A program made the position numbers and the translations under genes. Shown piece by piece: positions 43,457 through 52,917 of a DNA stretch of 64,000 nt. Location: NCBI GenBank assembly GCA_913061235.1, contig CAJXTB010000028.1, positions 1 to 64,000 of the forward strand, given 5' to 3'. The notes under the pieces were generated by a model. It saw only the letters and a program-made list of their open reading frames with translations. It searched no databases and was not told the origin of the DNA. The stretch is from an uncultured Pseudomonadota bacterium (GTDB lineage: Bacteria > Myxococcota_A > UBA796 > GCA-2862545). Position 1 is the first letter of the stretch, and each line of letters opens with the position of its first letter.

Positions 43457-43662
43457 GAATCTCTCCGCAAGGGCCGGGCCTGTATCACCCTGCACCGGTG
43501 TGTCACCGAGCCCGTGTGTCAGCGAGCCCGCAAACGGCGAGGCGCGGTGAATTGTCGCGGTGGCTGGTACGAGCTGTGCACCGTCCGCTCAATCCAACCC
43601 GGCGGGGTGAAGGCCAGGTCGTCGCCCTTGTCGCAGGCACCTGCCCGTAGCGCCTCAGGCCC

Positions 43663-44739
43663 CTACAGCCCCAGCCGGGCCACAAGACCGTTTGCCCCTG
43701 TGACAACGAGGGTGTCTCCAACGAACTGGCACCGTGTGAGGGTGCCGGCTCCGCTGGGCATCGCCACGCTCTGGAAGGTCACGCCGTCTGTGGACATCAG
43801 GAGCAGGGCGTCCGTTGTTCGGGAGTAATCTCCCACGGCAGCAATGCGATTGCCGTCGCGACAGGCACCGTAGAACCGCGTAGCGTCGGCGCTGGCGCCA
43901 ATGACATCGCGAACATCGAGCTCGTCCCAGTCGTCTTGGTCAATCGAGTCTGCTGTGTACAGTATGGCCGCGGATTCCACTTGGTCTACGCCGGCGGCAA
44001 TCAGGGCTCCGTCGTCGTCTACAGCAACGTCCCACATCTCGCCGGTCCGCGCGGAGAGAGTAACGACCTCCATGGACAAGGCGTCTCCCATGCCGCTTGC
44101 TGGCTCACGGAAGAAGTAGTGTGGCTGGGAGATGCGAGCGCCTACACCAATGAAGCGGTCTTGGTGTACTTCGAGGTCCAAAATTTGCTCGTCGCCGTCG
44201 TCTCCACCGCCAAACCAGCCGTCGCCGTTGACGAGTGGGGCGTCCATGCCGTCTGGCCAGTACACCGCGCTGGTGCCGGTCAGCGACTCTGCGATAGCCC
44301 GACCGGTGCTGTCCATTCGAAACGTGCCTACGTGGAAGGTCTGCCAGAAAGCAGGCCGGTCGGGGGGGCTGTACAGGGGCGTTGCAGCCCCGTCGTAGCG
44401 CCACACGCGGGTTCCTGGACCGACTCCTGCTACGAGCAGGGTACCGTTGGCTTCTCTGGACAGCGAGCTGACTCGGACCTCTTCAAAGCCTTGCACCTCT
44501 GTCCAGGTGAGTCCGCCGTTCCCCGTGTGGAACAAGCCCTGTCCTTCCTGCACACTGCCGCAGCCAACGAAGCCGCTGAGCCCGCCCTCGGACTCCTCAA
44601 ACAGCATGGCGTCTGTTCGGCTGCCAACGCAGGGATACGACGAGACCTCCCACTGTCCTGCGGGAAGAATGTCGGTTCCGTCCGGCAGGGAGAGTCCTTC
44701 ACAACCGGCAAGACCAACGAGTAGAAGTGTGCGCCACAT
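43663..44739 (-). CDS. Lipoprotein with BNR/sialidase-like repeats
   Basis: The 358-residue protein has a lipobox (Val-Gly-Leu-Ala-Gly-Cys13). The mature region is beta-rich with Asp-box-like elements (HTGNGGLTWTEV at about 90-101) and repeated ...DGxxF/W... blades, as in sialidase or photosystem-stability-factor-like propellers. The sialidase Arg triad is not evident, so it is likely a non-enzymatic propeller. Function unknown. It lies downstream of nothing obvious; leuS is upstream on the same strand but separated by 200 bp and its own terminator. Confidence 0.72.
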   Translation of the reverse strand: MWRTLLLVGLAGCEGLSLPDGTDILPAGQWEVSSYPCVGSRTDAMLFEESEGGLSGFVGCGSVQEGQGLFHTGNGGLTWTEVQGFEEVRVSSLSREANGTLLVAGVGPGTRVWRYDGAATPLYSPPDRPAFWQTFHVGTFRMDSTGRAIAESLTGTSAVYWPDGMDAPLVNGDGWFGGGDDGDEQILDLEVHQDRFIGVGARISQPHYFFREPASGMGDALSMEVVTLSARTGEMWDVAVDDDGALIAAGVDQVESAAILYTADSIDQDDWDELDVRDVIGASADATRFYGACRDGNRIAAVGDYSRTTDALLLMSTDGVTFQSVAMPSGAGTLTRCQFVGDTLVVTGANGLVARLGL

Positions 44740-44821
44740 GAGGCCTCCTAGTGAGGGCCTACTGTGCCATAAGACTACTCAACGTGCTTGCTGTACGCGC
44801 ACGCAGCAGCTGTCGGATGGC

Positions 44822-45373
44822 TCAGTCGTCGAGGGGGGCGTCTAGTGATGCTGAACTGCGGCGTTGGCCCCACAGCGCCAAGAACGCCAGTGCAACACCT
44901 ATGAGAAAAGCCTGTCCCGAATAGGCTGCTCCCAGGCTGCCAAAGAACGTGGCGGTCTCTGTTCTGTCTGGCGTCGCATGTGTCTGAAGGGTCCACACGA
45001 CCGGAATCGCGAGCGATGCGATTCCGACGACCGCAGGGAGAGCCACGCATGCACCTGCTGCAATCCATTGCGCGCGTCTGTGGTCTGGGTTGCGGAGCAA
45101 TGCTGCGGTGACGACTGCGGCAGCACCGCCGAGAATGGGGGCGAGCTGTGCACCGGCGATGCTCAAGGCGCCGGTCAGGACCAAGTCTGAGAAGTCGAAG
45201 TACCCGCTGTGGCTGGTGTGGGTGATGTACTTGTCGCTGTATGTGGTGCCTGCAACCCAGAGTGTTGGAAGGAGAAGGCACAGGCCGAGCACGACCTCCA
45301 ACACGCCCACAATCGTCAGGGTAGCGACCGCAATCACTGGGCTTGAGTGGGGCGGCGGGCTCTTCTGGGGCAC
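44822..45373 (-). CDS. Predicted membrane protein, four helices
   Basis: The 183-residue protein has four hydrophobic segments (about 14-40, 62-92, 104-128 and 146-168) with short charged loops and no recognised motif. The gene is divergent from the Cys-rich repeat lipoprotein. Family not recognised; the frame is supported by its length and hydrophobic pattern only. Confidence 0.6.
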   Translation of the reverse strand: MPQKSPPPHSSPVIAVATLTIVGVLEVVLGLCLLLPTLWVAGTTYSDKYITHTSHSGYFDFSDLVLTGALSIAGAQLAPILGGAAAVVTAALLRNPDHRRAQWIAAGACVALPAVVGIASLAIPVVWTLQTHATPDRTETATFFGSLGAAYSGQAFLIGVALAFLALWGQRRSSASLDAPLDD

Positions 45374-45516
45374 GGATAGACTCTGGGGTCAGTGAGGGGG
45401 TTCCCGGTCACCTGCGTACCGCGTCGGCGGCTTTCCTGAACCGTCAGGCGCACAGTTCCTGTCGACCCCGGGTGTGCGTTGGTGGTACGAACACGCTGGG
45501 ACTTTGGGGGTCGAGC

Positions 45517-47601
45517 ATGCGGTGGATGACAGTGGCGCTATTGATAGCAGCAGGTGCGTGTAGGACAGCCGCAGTGGGCTCGGACACGGATGGACTGTCC
45601 GACGGCACAGATGTGGTGGTTGGAACCGACGCTGACAGCGATTTCGACACGGACACGGACACCGACATCGACATCGACACGGACACGGACACGGACACCG
45701 AGGCCTTGGCTGATGCCGACGCTGACGGTGTTGCAGATGACGACGACAACTGCGTCTCAGTCGCCAATGCGGACCAAGCGGACCGCAACAACGACGGTCA
45801 GGGGGACGCGTGCGCCGAGTCCTGTGAACCGGGTGCGGCAGTGGATGCTCCCGGATGTGACGGCGTCTGCGACGACGGTGAAGCTGAGACCACAGACTGT
45901 GACGGCATCTGCGGCGACGGCGAGCTCGGTGTGGACTGCGACGGTCTGTGCGGGCCGGACGACACGGGGGCCGACTGCAACGAGGTGTGCGACGTTGATG
46001 AGATCGGGTCTGACTGCGATGGCGTGTGCACCGGTGATGACTCTGCTGCCGACTGCGACGGCGTGTGTGACGCCAACGAAGATGGCTCGGACTGCAACGG
46101 CCAGTGCGACATTGGCGAGACTGGAAACGACTGCAATGGTCTGTGCGAAGGCCTAGAGTCCGGCTCGGACTGCGACGGCGTGTGTGCCGATGGTGAGTCT
46201 GGAAGCCTCGACTGTGACGGCGTGTGCGACACAGGCGATGGTGGAACCGACTGCGACGGTCTGTGCGGTCCCGGTGATGAAGCCCCGGACTGTGACGGCG
46301 TTTGCAGCCCGTCAGAGGCAGGAACCCCCGACTGCGACGGCGTGTGCACGGGTCGCGACACCGCCCCCGATTGCGATGGCCTGTGCGCAGTAGGCGACAC
46401 ATTCCCCGATTGCGATGGCCTGTGTGACACGGGTGAAAACGGCACGGACTGCGACGGAGTGTGCAATCAAGGCGACGCCGCCCCCGATTGTGATGGTGTC
46501 TGCGGCGACGGTGACGCGGCCCCGGACTGCGATGGTGTCTGTGACATTGGCGACGGTTCACTCGACTGCGACGGCACCTGCGACCCGGGTGACACCGGCT
46601 CTGACTGTGACGGTGTGTGCCGTGGCGATGAAGCGGACTCCATAGACTGTGACGGTGTGTGTACCGGCCGCGACACCGCTCCGGACTGTGACGGCAGCTG
46701 TGATGTCGGCGACACGTTCCCCGACTGTGACGGCCTGTGTGACCCCGAAGAGTCAGGTACCGACTGTGATGGCCTGTGTGATGTTGGCGACAGCCCGCAA
46801 GACTGCGACGGCGTGTGCGACGACGGCGAAGACCCAGACGGCGACGACTGCCGCTGCGATTGCCCAGACGGATTCGACCCGCGCCCAGCCAATGACGGCT
46901 GCGTGCAGTACAGCGAGAGCGACCCAATTGATGGAGGCGGCGAACGTTTTGGTGTCTGTCCCATGGAGACGCTGAGCGTCTACGGCAGCCTTGGGGCTCG
47001 ATTCCCTGGCAACACCACGGACACATCGCCCTTCTGGATGGGGGCTTCCTGGCCAGAACAGCGTATGAATCAAGTCGGCGTGTGGACGTGTCGCGCCGCC
47101 GGAGACGCCGGCTACAGCCATCCACCAATCAACGAATGGATTGGATTTAGCGTCTGTATCGACCTGCCCGAGCCGGGGTTGTACCTCGTCGGCTCCGGTG
47201 GCGACAACCTGATTCGGATGAGCATTGATGGGGACAGCGTCTACGAGAGCAGCGCCGCCGACTTGGCCCAGTTCAACTATTGGTGGATGCGCACGCGGAC
47301 CTTGTCGTCGGGAACGCACACCGTAGAGCTGGAAGGCCAGAACGTGGGTGGACCGGGTGGCTTTGGCGCCGAGATCTACGGCCCGTTCCCGGAGGACACG
47401 GCACTGGATGACGCCTCGCTGCAAGCCCTGGACTTTGCGGGCAACATTGCGTGGTCGAGTGCGGATGCCATCGGCGGCGAGTTCGTGCTCGGAGAAGGCA
47501 GCGCCGGTCTTAGCTGTGCAGATGGCAGCGCTGTCGACGTGTGCGAAGTCGACCCGGTGTGCATTGACGAAGTAAGCGCCGAGTGTTTGGGCGCGCCATA
47601 A
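45517..47601 (+). CDS. Cysteine-rich tandem-repeat lipoprotein
   Basis: The ATG at 45517 gives 694 residues with a lipobox (Ala-Ala-Gly-Ala-Cys15). An Asp-Thr linker (about 38-63) leads to a thrombospondin type-3 calcium repeat (about 66-100). Residues 114-445 are 25 tandem units of about 13 residues, each with Cys-Asp-Gly-x-Cys followed by a short acidic segment: 50 regularly spaced cysteines. A globular beta-rich C-terminal domain (about 470-690) resembles PA14/carbohydrate-binding domains (WxxRTRTLSSGTHTVELEG). The repeats likely form a disulfide- and calcium-stabilised stalk that displays the C-terminal domain. No enzyme motif is seen. Confidence 0.85.
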   Translation: MRWMTVALLIAAGACRTAAVGSDTDGLSDGTDVVVGTDADSDFDTDTDTDIDIDTDTDTDTEALADADADGVADDDDNCVSVANADQADRNNDGQGDACAESCEPGAAVDAPGCDGVCDDGEAETTDCDGICGDGELGVDCDGLCGPDDTGADCNEVCDVDEIGSDCDGVCTGDDSAADCDGVCDANEDGSDCNGQCDIGETGNDCNGLCEGLESGSDCDGVCADGESGSLDCDGVCDTGDGGTDCDGLCGPGDEAPDCDGVCSPSEAGTPDCDGVCTGRDTAPDCDGLCAVGDTFPDCDGLCDTGENGTDCDGVCNQGDAAPDCDGVCGDGDAAPDCDGVCDIGDGSLDCDGTCDPGDTGSDCDGVCRGDEADSIDCDGVCTGRDTAPDCDGSCDVGDTFPDCDGLCDPEESGTDCDGLCDVGDSPQDCDGVCDDGEDPDGDDCRCDCPDGFDPRPANDGCVQYSESDPIDGGGERFGVCPMETLSVYGSLGARFPGNTTDTSPFWMGASWPEQRMNQVGVWTCRAAGDAGYSHPPINEWIGFSVCIDLPEPGLYLVGSGGDNLIRMSIDGDSVYESSAADLAQFNYWWMRTRTLSSGTHTVELEGQNVGGPGGFGAEIYGPFPEDTALDDASLQALDFAGNIAWSSADAIGGEFVLGEGSAGLSCADGSAVDVCEVDPVCIDEVSAECLGAP
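45853..46845 (+). repeat. Coding repeat array of 25 Cys-Asp-Gly-x-Cys units
   Basis: About 39-bp units, usually GACTGYGAYGGY followed by a Val/Leu codon and TGY, repeat through a kilobase of the lipoprotein gene. Units 13-15 and 21-23 share the same spacer words (TGRDTAP then GDTFP), showing a duplication of a multi-unit block. Confidence 0.9.
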
Positions 47602-47647
47602 AAACAGAACGGACGAGCCACCAGGGGGAAAAGGTGACCCGTCCGTT
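47600..47647 (-). terminator. Hairpin terminator between convergent lipoprotein genes
   Basis: AACGGACG and CGTCCGTT form a perfect 8-bp outer stem with a long inner part. On the minus strand it is followed by CTG and five T residues, so it terminates the minus-strand lipoprotein gene; on the plus strand it follows the Cys-rich gene stop directly. Confidence 0.65.
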
Positions 47648-47665
47648 GGTTTGTCCGCTGGGCCA

Positions 47666-48202
47666 TTAGCCCTGGCGGGGAACGACTGTGACTGCTGTAA
47701 CGCCGCCTTCGTCGCCAAAGTCGGCGTCGATGGTGACTTCAACGTCATCAGAGTCCGGTGCGTCGATGTCGATGCCCCCGTCGTCTTCGACCGGTGCTGG
47801 CTCGGAGAGGGTGATGGTGACGCTCTCGGGTGCGTCATCGAAGTCGAAGTCGTACGATTGTGGACCGGCGCAGCCCACGAAGTAGGACAGCTCGTCTCGG
47901 CTTAGTTCAATGCTGTCGCCTGCTTCGAGGCCGCTAATGTCGACATCTCCGGCGAGCATGACCCAGCCGTAGCGGCCTTCAACGTGAAGGTCGACCGTTA
48001 GCCAGTCGTCGTCGATGGAGGCGACGTCGACGGACAGGTCGTCGTCGAACGCCTGCACGGTGGAGACGCGGCCGGTCATGAAGGAGTCGCCGGAGTGAAC
48101 ACCGCCGAAGACTTGGCCGTTGCTTCCTGGACCGAATCCGGGAATGGCCTCACAAGCGGTGGCGAGGAAGAGGGCGACGGCGAGGGTTGCGATGCGAGTC
48201 AT
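47666..48202 (-). CDS. Lipoprotein of unknown function
   Basis: The ATG at 48202 gives 178 residues with a lipobox (Leu-Ala-Thr-Ala-Cys17). The mature protein is acidic and beta-rich: residues about 30-130 look like a single beta-sandwich, followed by an Asp/Glu/Val-rich tail (about 135-178). No family recognised. It follows the DUF434 gene by 110 bp on the same strand. Confidence 0.68.
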   Translation of the reverse strand: MTRIATLAVALFLATACEAIPGFGPGSNGQVFGGVHSGDSFMTGRVSTVQAFDDDLSVDVASIDDDWLTVDLHVEGRYGWVMLAGDVDISGLEAGDSIELSRDELSYFVGCAGPQSYDFDFDDAPESVTITLSEPAPVEDDGGIDIDAPDSDDVEVTIDADFGDEGGVTAVTVVPRQG

Positions 48203-48312
48203 AGTGGGTCTCCAGTGGGCGGCGTCTGGCCGCCGTTGGTGGCCCCCACTTGTCACCTGTCAGCTCCGCGCTGTCATGGCCCCGGTAAGCGCGTGTCATC
48301 GTTGGGGTGGAA

Positions 48313-48978
48313 TTACAGGACGACCACGTCTCCACCCGGAACGGCGAGCGCTGGCAAGTCCACCCAAGACGCGCAGCGGTCTATCACCGGACCGTCGCCG
48401 GTAGCCGCACATGGGGCATCCGGCAGTACACCATCGGGAGACTGGACGGTCTCCGCTTCCCAAGGAAGTTCATACTCTTTCGCCGTGGTCCGAATCAGTT
48501 CTGCGACTCGGCCGCTGTTGGAGATGGGCGCATCGAACAGCCAGCGTAGTCGAACTCCTGGGGTGGCCTGTTGGATGTGCGCGATAGCCGAACGGGTAGC
48601 GTCAGTAGGCCGGAAAGTCCCGTGCACACCACCAATATCTCGCAGCACCCCGTCCCGACACCGCATCACGATGGCGCCTCCAAGCAGGCGCTCGACCGTA
48701 ATCAAGACATTGAAGCCGTCGACCCACACTTCCGGCGGAAGGGGACCCACAACACGGGTTTGTGAGCGCGATACGCAGAGGGCTTCGGGGACGGAGGCAC
48801 GACCAACGGCATGCCGCTGACGGCCGTCGAGCTGCAAGCGGTCGCCAACCAGCTTCGCTGACGCTTTTGCGCTGTAGCCTCGGCCCAGCAGCCAGGACAG
48901 GTCAGTGACTGCCTCTTGCAGCGTACCCAGGCGCTCTGCGGCGAAGGAGTGCGCATCTCGGGGGTCGGGTCCTCTCAT
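48313..48978 (-). CDS. DUF434/DUF5616 family protein
   Basis: The 221-residue protein matches the DUF434 N-terminal helical domain (DLSWLLGRGYSAKASAKLVGD then RLQLDGRQRHAVGRAS) followed by a DUF5616-like domain with VDGFNVLITVERLLGG and GVHGTFR. The combination is known from archaea and scattered bacteria and resembles a PIN-like nuclease with an Asp-Gly-Phe-Asn core, but no function is established. TAGGAG precedes the ATG. It starts 14 bp after the broken CPBP gene. Confidence 0.8.
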   Translation of the reverse strand: MRGPDPRDAHSFAAERLGTLQEAVTDLSWLLGRGYSAKASAKLVGDRLQLDGRQRHAVGRASVPEALCVSRSQTRVVGPLPPEVWVDGFNVLITVERLLGGAIVMRCRDGVLRDIGGVHGTFRPTDATRSAIAHIQQATPGVRLRWLFDAPISNSGRVAELIRTTAKEYELPWEAETVQSPDGVLPDAPCAATGDGPVIDRCASWVDLPALAVPGGDVVVL

Positions 48979-48992
48979 ACTTGGCTCCTAAA

Positions 48993-49604
48993 TTACAGAC
49001 CGCCTACCATTTCCAGCCAGGGGTCCCGTCCGAGCACCCAGGGGTAGACCAGGGTTCCGAGCCAGCCGTGTGCGAAGGCCAGCGGCCACAGGTTGCCGTA
49101 CTTTAGGTACAGCGGAGTCAGCACCAGGCCGAGCAGAAAGGTGGCGCCCATCAAGGCTGGGAACGGCACGTGGATGAGGCCGAAGAGAGCGGCAGCCAGG
49201 ACAGTCGTGGCCACAGGGCCCAGTTGTTTACGGATGTTGCGCGCCAGGACGCCGTTGACCAGAAGCTGCTGAATGAGCCCCCACAGCGGGTAGATGAGCA
49301 ATGGAAACACGAAGTGCCACTGCCAGGTCAACGCCCCGCGCGACCACCCAATGCCGGCCAAGACCAGGGCGGAGACCGCCATGAAGGCAGCGGTTCGTGC
49401 GACGGACGGGCCGAGGTTGTAGGTTGTAAATCCCTATAGACGCACACGGTCTGGATCTGTGCGTAGGGTTCTAGCAATCCACACGAGCCAGCCCAAGATG
49501 GCCGCTGCAATGAAGACGCCATGAACCACCGGCCAAGCGACAGTGGCCAGATGGCCGGCTGCAGTCGTGAGCACTGCGGCAAATTCAACGCGGTCAGTAG
49601 ACAT
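48993..49604 (-). pseudogene. CPBP-family membrane protein gene interrupted by an in-frame amber codon
   Basis: Two open pieces lie in the same frame. The first (49604 to 49437) encodes 56 residues with one clear membrane helix; it stops at TAG (49434-49436). Reading continues without another stop through YNLGPSVARTAAF into a 129-residue piece (from 49382) with CPBP hallmarks: FGLIHVPFP, LAFAHGWLGTLVYP and a run of helices. Joined, they give 203 residues, a normal CPBP size. The usual Glu-Glu pair is Gln-Gln here (LIQQLLVNGVLAR). The simplest reading is a recent nonsense mutation or a sequencing error; two separate genes or readthrough is less likely. Confidence 0.65.
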
Positions 49605-49679
49605 TACGCGGAAGTTCGCACTCGACGCGCAGTGTCAACCGAGAGCACCGGTCAAGTAGCGAGCCGTATGATGGGTACT

Positions 49680-50450
49680 CTAGCCGCGCTCAAGCCAGCG
49701 CAAGGAGAAGACCTCCTCTTCAAGCTCCACACCCAACACCAACTCGGTGGTCACAATCTCGGTGTACGAGCCTTCTTTGAGCTTGTCTTCAATGCGCATG
49801 CGGAAGGGGTAGTGTCGGCCGTCTTCGAGTGGGCGAACGTCGCTCATATCCCAGGTCTTAACCATAAGACCCGACAGTGCGTACAGCTCTTGATGGCTCG
49901 GGATGAGGGTCTCAACATCGACCAAGATGACCCGCTTTGCGTAGGTGATGTCCGAGGTCTTTGCGGTGAGTTCAACGCGCCAATGCGGCCGTTCATCCCA
50001 CACTTCTTGTCCGACGAGCACGCCGTCGTAGGCGTCTTGCCATTCGGTTGTACTGGTCATGTCTTCGTACGACACGTCCGAGCCTGCCATGCCCTGGCGC
50101 AGCATGTGTCCGCTGATTTTCTGGACCCGCTCCACAGAGGGTAGGTACATCCACATCTCTTCGCCCTTGCGCAGGTAGCGGGTGCCACGCTCGCGAGCTG
50201 GGGAGAGGTACTCGATGGTCGATTCGTCCGCACCACGGCCGAAGGTCGTCATGCTGTATTCGCGGGTACGTCTTGGACTGGCCACGGTCATTGTCATGGT
50301 TGCGCTTCGAGTCTCAAAGTTGAGATTGGTCTCGAATGCGTTGAGCAGGCTGTCGACTGTGGGCAACTCCGGCTCGTCCGCCCATGCTGGCGACGAGACG
50401 AGGGTTGCTAGGGCGACTGTAGCGGCGAGAAACAAGCGACGGGTCAACAT
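49680..50450 (-). CDS. LolA-like outer-membrane lipoprotein-sorting protein
   Basis: The 256-residue protein has a signal peptide (cleavage after Ala-Trp-Ala) and the LolA/LolB-type half-barrel pattern: repeated antiparallel strands, TTFGRGADESTIEYLSP, GEEMWMYLPSVERVQKISG and TSDITYAKRVILVDVETLIP. This subfamily is often encoded with MMPL or ABC exporters and is thought to ferry a lipid or lipoprotein across the periplasm. It is the last gene of a six-gene unit; its ATG overlaps the previous stop (TGATG). Confidence 0.88.
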   Translation of the reverse strand: MLTRRLFLAATVALATLVSSPAWADEPELPTVDSLLNAFETNLNFETRSATMTMTVASPRRTREYSMTTFGRGADESTIEYLSPARERGTRYLRKGEEMWMYLPSVERVQKISGHMLRQGMAGSDVSYEDMTSTTEWQDAYDGVLVGQEVWDERPHWRVELTAKTSDITYAKRVILVDVETLIPSHQELYALSGLMVKTWDMSDVRPLEDGRHYPFRMRIEDKLKEGSYTEIVTTELVLGVELEEEVFSLRWLERG

Positions 50451-51688
50451 CAGTGACCTCCTTTCATGGCATCGACAGGGCGGATGGAGGCGGCGCGAAG
50501 GGACGGGATGAAGCTTCCGGCGATTGCCATGGTGAGGCCAACGAAGAAGCCCTTGAAGAGCATGTCTGGCGTGAGTTTGGCGTACAACTGGGCGCTCATG
50601 GCCATCTCTCCTACATCCATGTCGTCCAACACGTCGGAGCCAATGTTGTATCCCCAGTGGACCAGGGGCCAGGACAGCAGCGACCCGAGAGCCATGCCAA
50701 TGACACCACCGATGACGGCGATGACCACCGCTTCGGCAACGAACATCAGCACGGCTTGTGCGCGTCCCAAGCCCATGGCTCGCATTACGCCAATTTCCGA
50801 TGTCCGCTCCAGCACACTCATGGTCATGGTGTTCCAGATGGCAAGGGCGGTGATGAACACGAGAATGAGGCCAATGACAGCCTGCATGGCGGCTGTGATG
50901 CCCACCATGCTGTCGAAGGGACTGCGCTGCGTCCAGGGCTCAACGACCAGATCGGTGACACTGGCCAAGCCAGAGATCTGGTCGGCGAGCGCCTCGGCGT
51001 TGTCGACGTCGTCTCCGTAGATCAGGACTTCGAGGGCGCCGTCGTCAATGTCTGCCGCGTACTGCATGGTCGCCAGCGACATGAAGACCTGCTTGTCGAC
51101 CATGGGATTTCCCGCGTAGACAATGCCTGCGATGGTGCCGCCGACCGGCGAGATGGCACCGTCTTGGGTCTGTCCGAACAGCACGATTTGTGAGCCGACC
51201 TCAAGACCAGCCATCTGCGCGATTCGCTGGCCAACGAGCATCTCGCCTGCGTCCCAGTCGGGCCACCCGCCGGCGACGAGCTTGTCTTCCAGGGTGCCGC
51301 GGTCGCGCATCCAGGCATCGGTGCTTCCAGTGGTGATTGCGAAGACATCACCGATGGTATCGTCGACGGAAACAGCCATACCGGACTTGATGATGGGGTA
51401 GGCGTGGCTGCCGGGTACGTTCTGCTCAATGTCGTCCGCAATGGCCTGTGCGTCTGGGACATATTCGTAGAGTGGATTGAGCTGTTCGCGTTCAAGGAAG
51501 TCGGGGTCGACTACGCGGACATGACCGATGAGTGCGGTGGAGTCCGCATAGATGTTCTCGAAGACGCCTACCAAGAAGGCGCTGGCGACGGTGAACAGGG
51601 CCACGCCAATGATGACGGTTGCGGCGGTGAGTGCGGTGCGGCGACCGTTGCGACGGACGTTGCGGAGAGCGAGCTTGAAAATCCACAT
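50450..51688 (-). CDS. ABC transporter permease, FtsX/MacB/LolE type
   Basis: The 412-residue protein has one N-terminal helix (about 18-45), a large periplasmic domain (about 46-270) and three C-terminal helices (about 275-300, 320-350, 375-400), the MacB/LolCE layout. TSEIGVMRAMGLGRAQ is the coupling motif contacting the ATPase. It pairs with the second permease gene 2 bp upstream to form a heterodimer, as LolC and LolE do. Cargo is not known; in context a lipid or lipoprotein extracted from the inner membrane and handed to the LolA-like protein. Confidence 0.92.
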   Translation of the reverse strand: MWIFKLALRNVRRNGRRTALTAATVIIGVALFTVASAFLVGVFENIYADSTALIGHVRVVDPDFLEREQLNPLYEYVPDAQAIADDIEQNVPGSHAYPIIKSGMAVSVDDTIGDVFAITTGSTDAWMRDRGTLEDKLVAGGWPDWDAGEMLVGQRIAQMAGLEVGSQIVLFGQTQDGAISPVGGTIAGIVYAGNPMVDKQVFMSLATMQYAADIDDGALEVLIYGDDVDNAEALADQISGLASVTDLVVEPWTQRSPFDSMVGITAAMQAVIGLILVFITALAIWNTMTMSVLERTSEIGVMRAMGLGRAQAVLMFVAEAVVIAVIGGVIGMALGSLLSWPLVHWGYNIGSDVLDDMDVGEMAMSAQLYAKLTPDMLFKGFFVGLTMAIAGSFIPSLRAASIRPVDAMKGGH

Positions 51689-51690
51689 AT

Positions 51691-52917
51691 CTAGGCCCTC
51701 ACAGCGTCAGCAGGAGACAGCGACGAGGCGGCACGTGCTGGGTAGACGGACGCAATCGTGGCGACGAAAGCGCCGATAGCAACGCCAACGGCGATGGTTG
51801 GTGGAGAGAAGTACATGTAGAGCATTGTTGAGAACGCAATCCCATTGTTGACGTCTCCGGATTCCGCCATCAGCGGCGCCAAGTCGATTCCATTGATGGA
51901 CCAATAATAGGTGGCAAACCCGCCGATTGCGGCGCCGAGCAGCCCGCCCACAATGCCGAGAAAAGCCCCTTCAATCAGGAAGAGCCCGGTGACTTGCCGG
52001 CGTGTCATGCCCATGGCACGCAATGTGCCGACCTCACGCACACGCTCGTAGGCGGCCATGAGGATGGTGTTGGCAATCCCGGTGGCGGCCATGGCGAGTA
52101 GAGCGAAGGACATGATGCGGAACAGCGTGCGTCGCATCTCCATGAGCTGAACGAGCTCTTCTGTGGCTTGCTCCCACGTCTCGGGCTTGGCGTCTGGCTG
52201 GGTAACGGCGAGCTGCTCGGCGAAGGAGTCGGCGTTCCAGCGATTGCCAAGGCGCGCGTGTAGGTGGGTGGTGCGGTCGTGGTGTTGGACCAGGTCTTCG
52301 GCCAGCGGCCATGGAATCATCACCGTGTTGATGTCCATGATGGGATTGCCGGCCGACAGAACGCCGGACACTGGCACCTGCAGCGCGTTGAGGGCGCCAT
52401 CCACTGTGCGTGTGCGCAGTGTCAGCCAATCGCCGGCTTCAACACCAAGTAGCGTGGCCGCTTTGATGGCCAACAGCACTCCGCCGTTTTCTGGTGTTGG
52501 CAGCTCACCTTGTACGACCCAGGTGTCACGTGGGAACACCGCTTCGTCAGTGGCTGGGTCATAGGCAACGCCGCGTAGGCGAATGCCGTCGGACCTAACA
52601 ATGCCTTCCGGTGAAAACAGAATGCGCCGGGTCCAGGACTCTGTCTGGTCGTCTAAGGCGACGGTGGTGGCCTCGGTCAGCGTGAAGGCGTCTTCGATAG
52701 GGCGCGTGAACGCGTCGGAGTCGTACTCGAGGGGAGTCAGGGTCACATGGGCGCCGACCGTGTCAATCTCGGCGCGAATTACGTTCTCGGTGAGTCCGTT
52801 CGCAAACCCGTCTCCCAAAATGAAGACCGAGACCCCGGCAACGACCGAGATGAGAGATAGCGCCACGCGTTTCGGGGAGCGCAGCAGGTTCAAGGCCCCT
52901 AGGCGAACCAACCACAT
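51691..52917 (-). CDS. ABC transporter permease, FtsX/MacB/LolC type
   Basis: The 408-residue protein has the same four-helix layout as its neighbour: N-terminal helix (about 18-40), periplasmic domain and C-terminal helices, with VREVGTLRAMGMTRRQVTG as the coupling motif. The ATG overlaps the ATPase stop by one base (TGATG) and its stop is 2 bp before the next permease. It should form the other half of the transporter membrane unit. Confidence 0.92.
   Translation of the reverse strand: MWLVRLGALNLLRSPKRVALSLISVVAGVSVFILGDGFANGLTENVIRAEIDTVGAHVTLTPLEYDSDAFTRPIEDAFTLTEATTVALDDQTESWTRRILFSPEGIVRSDGIRLRGVAYDPATDEAVFPRDTWVVQGELPTPENGGVLLAIKAATLLGVEAGDWLTLRTRTVDGALNALQVPVSGVLSAGNPIMDINTVMIPWPLAEDLVQHHDRTTHLHARLGNRWNADSFAEQLAVTQPDAKPETWEQATEELVQLMEMRRTLFRIMSFALLAMAATGIANTILMAAYERVREVGTLRAMGMTRRQVTGLFLIEGAFLGIVGGLLGAAIGGFATYYWSINGIDLAPLMAESGDVNNGIAFSTMLYMYFSPPTIAVGVAIGAFVATIASVYPARAASSLSPADAVRA

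Noticed and set aside
45389-47128. A 579-codon open frame on the minus strand across the Cys-rich repeat gene
   Set aside because: It is the antisense shadow of the tandem repeat; its product is a low-complexity Arg/His/Cys string, while the plus frame has a lipobox, TSP3 repeat and a globular C-terminal domain.
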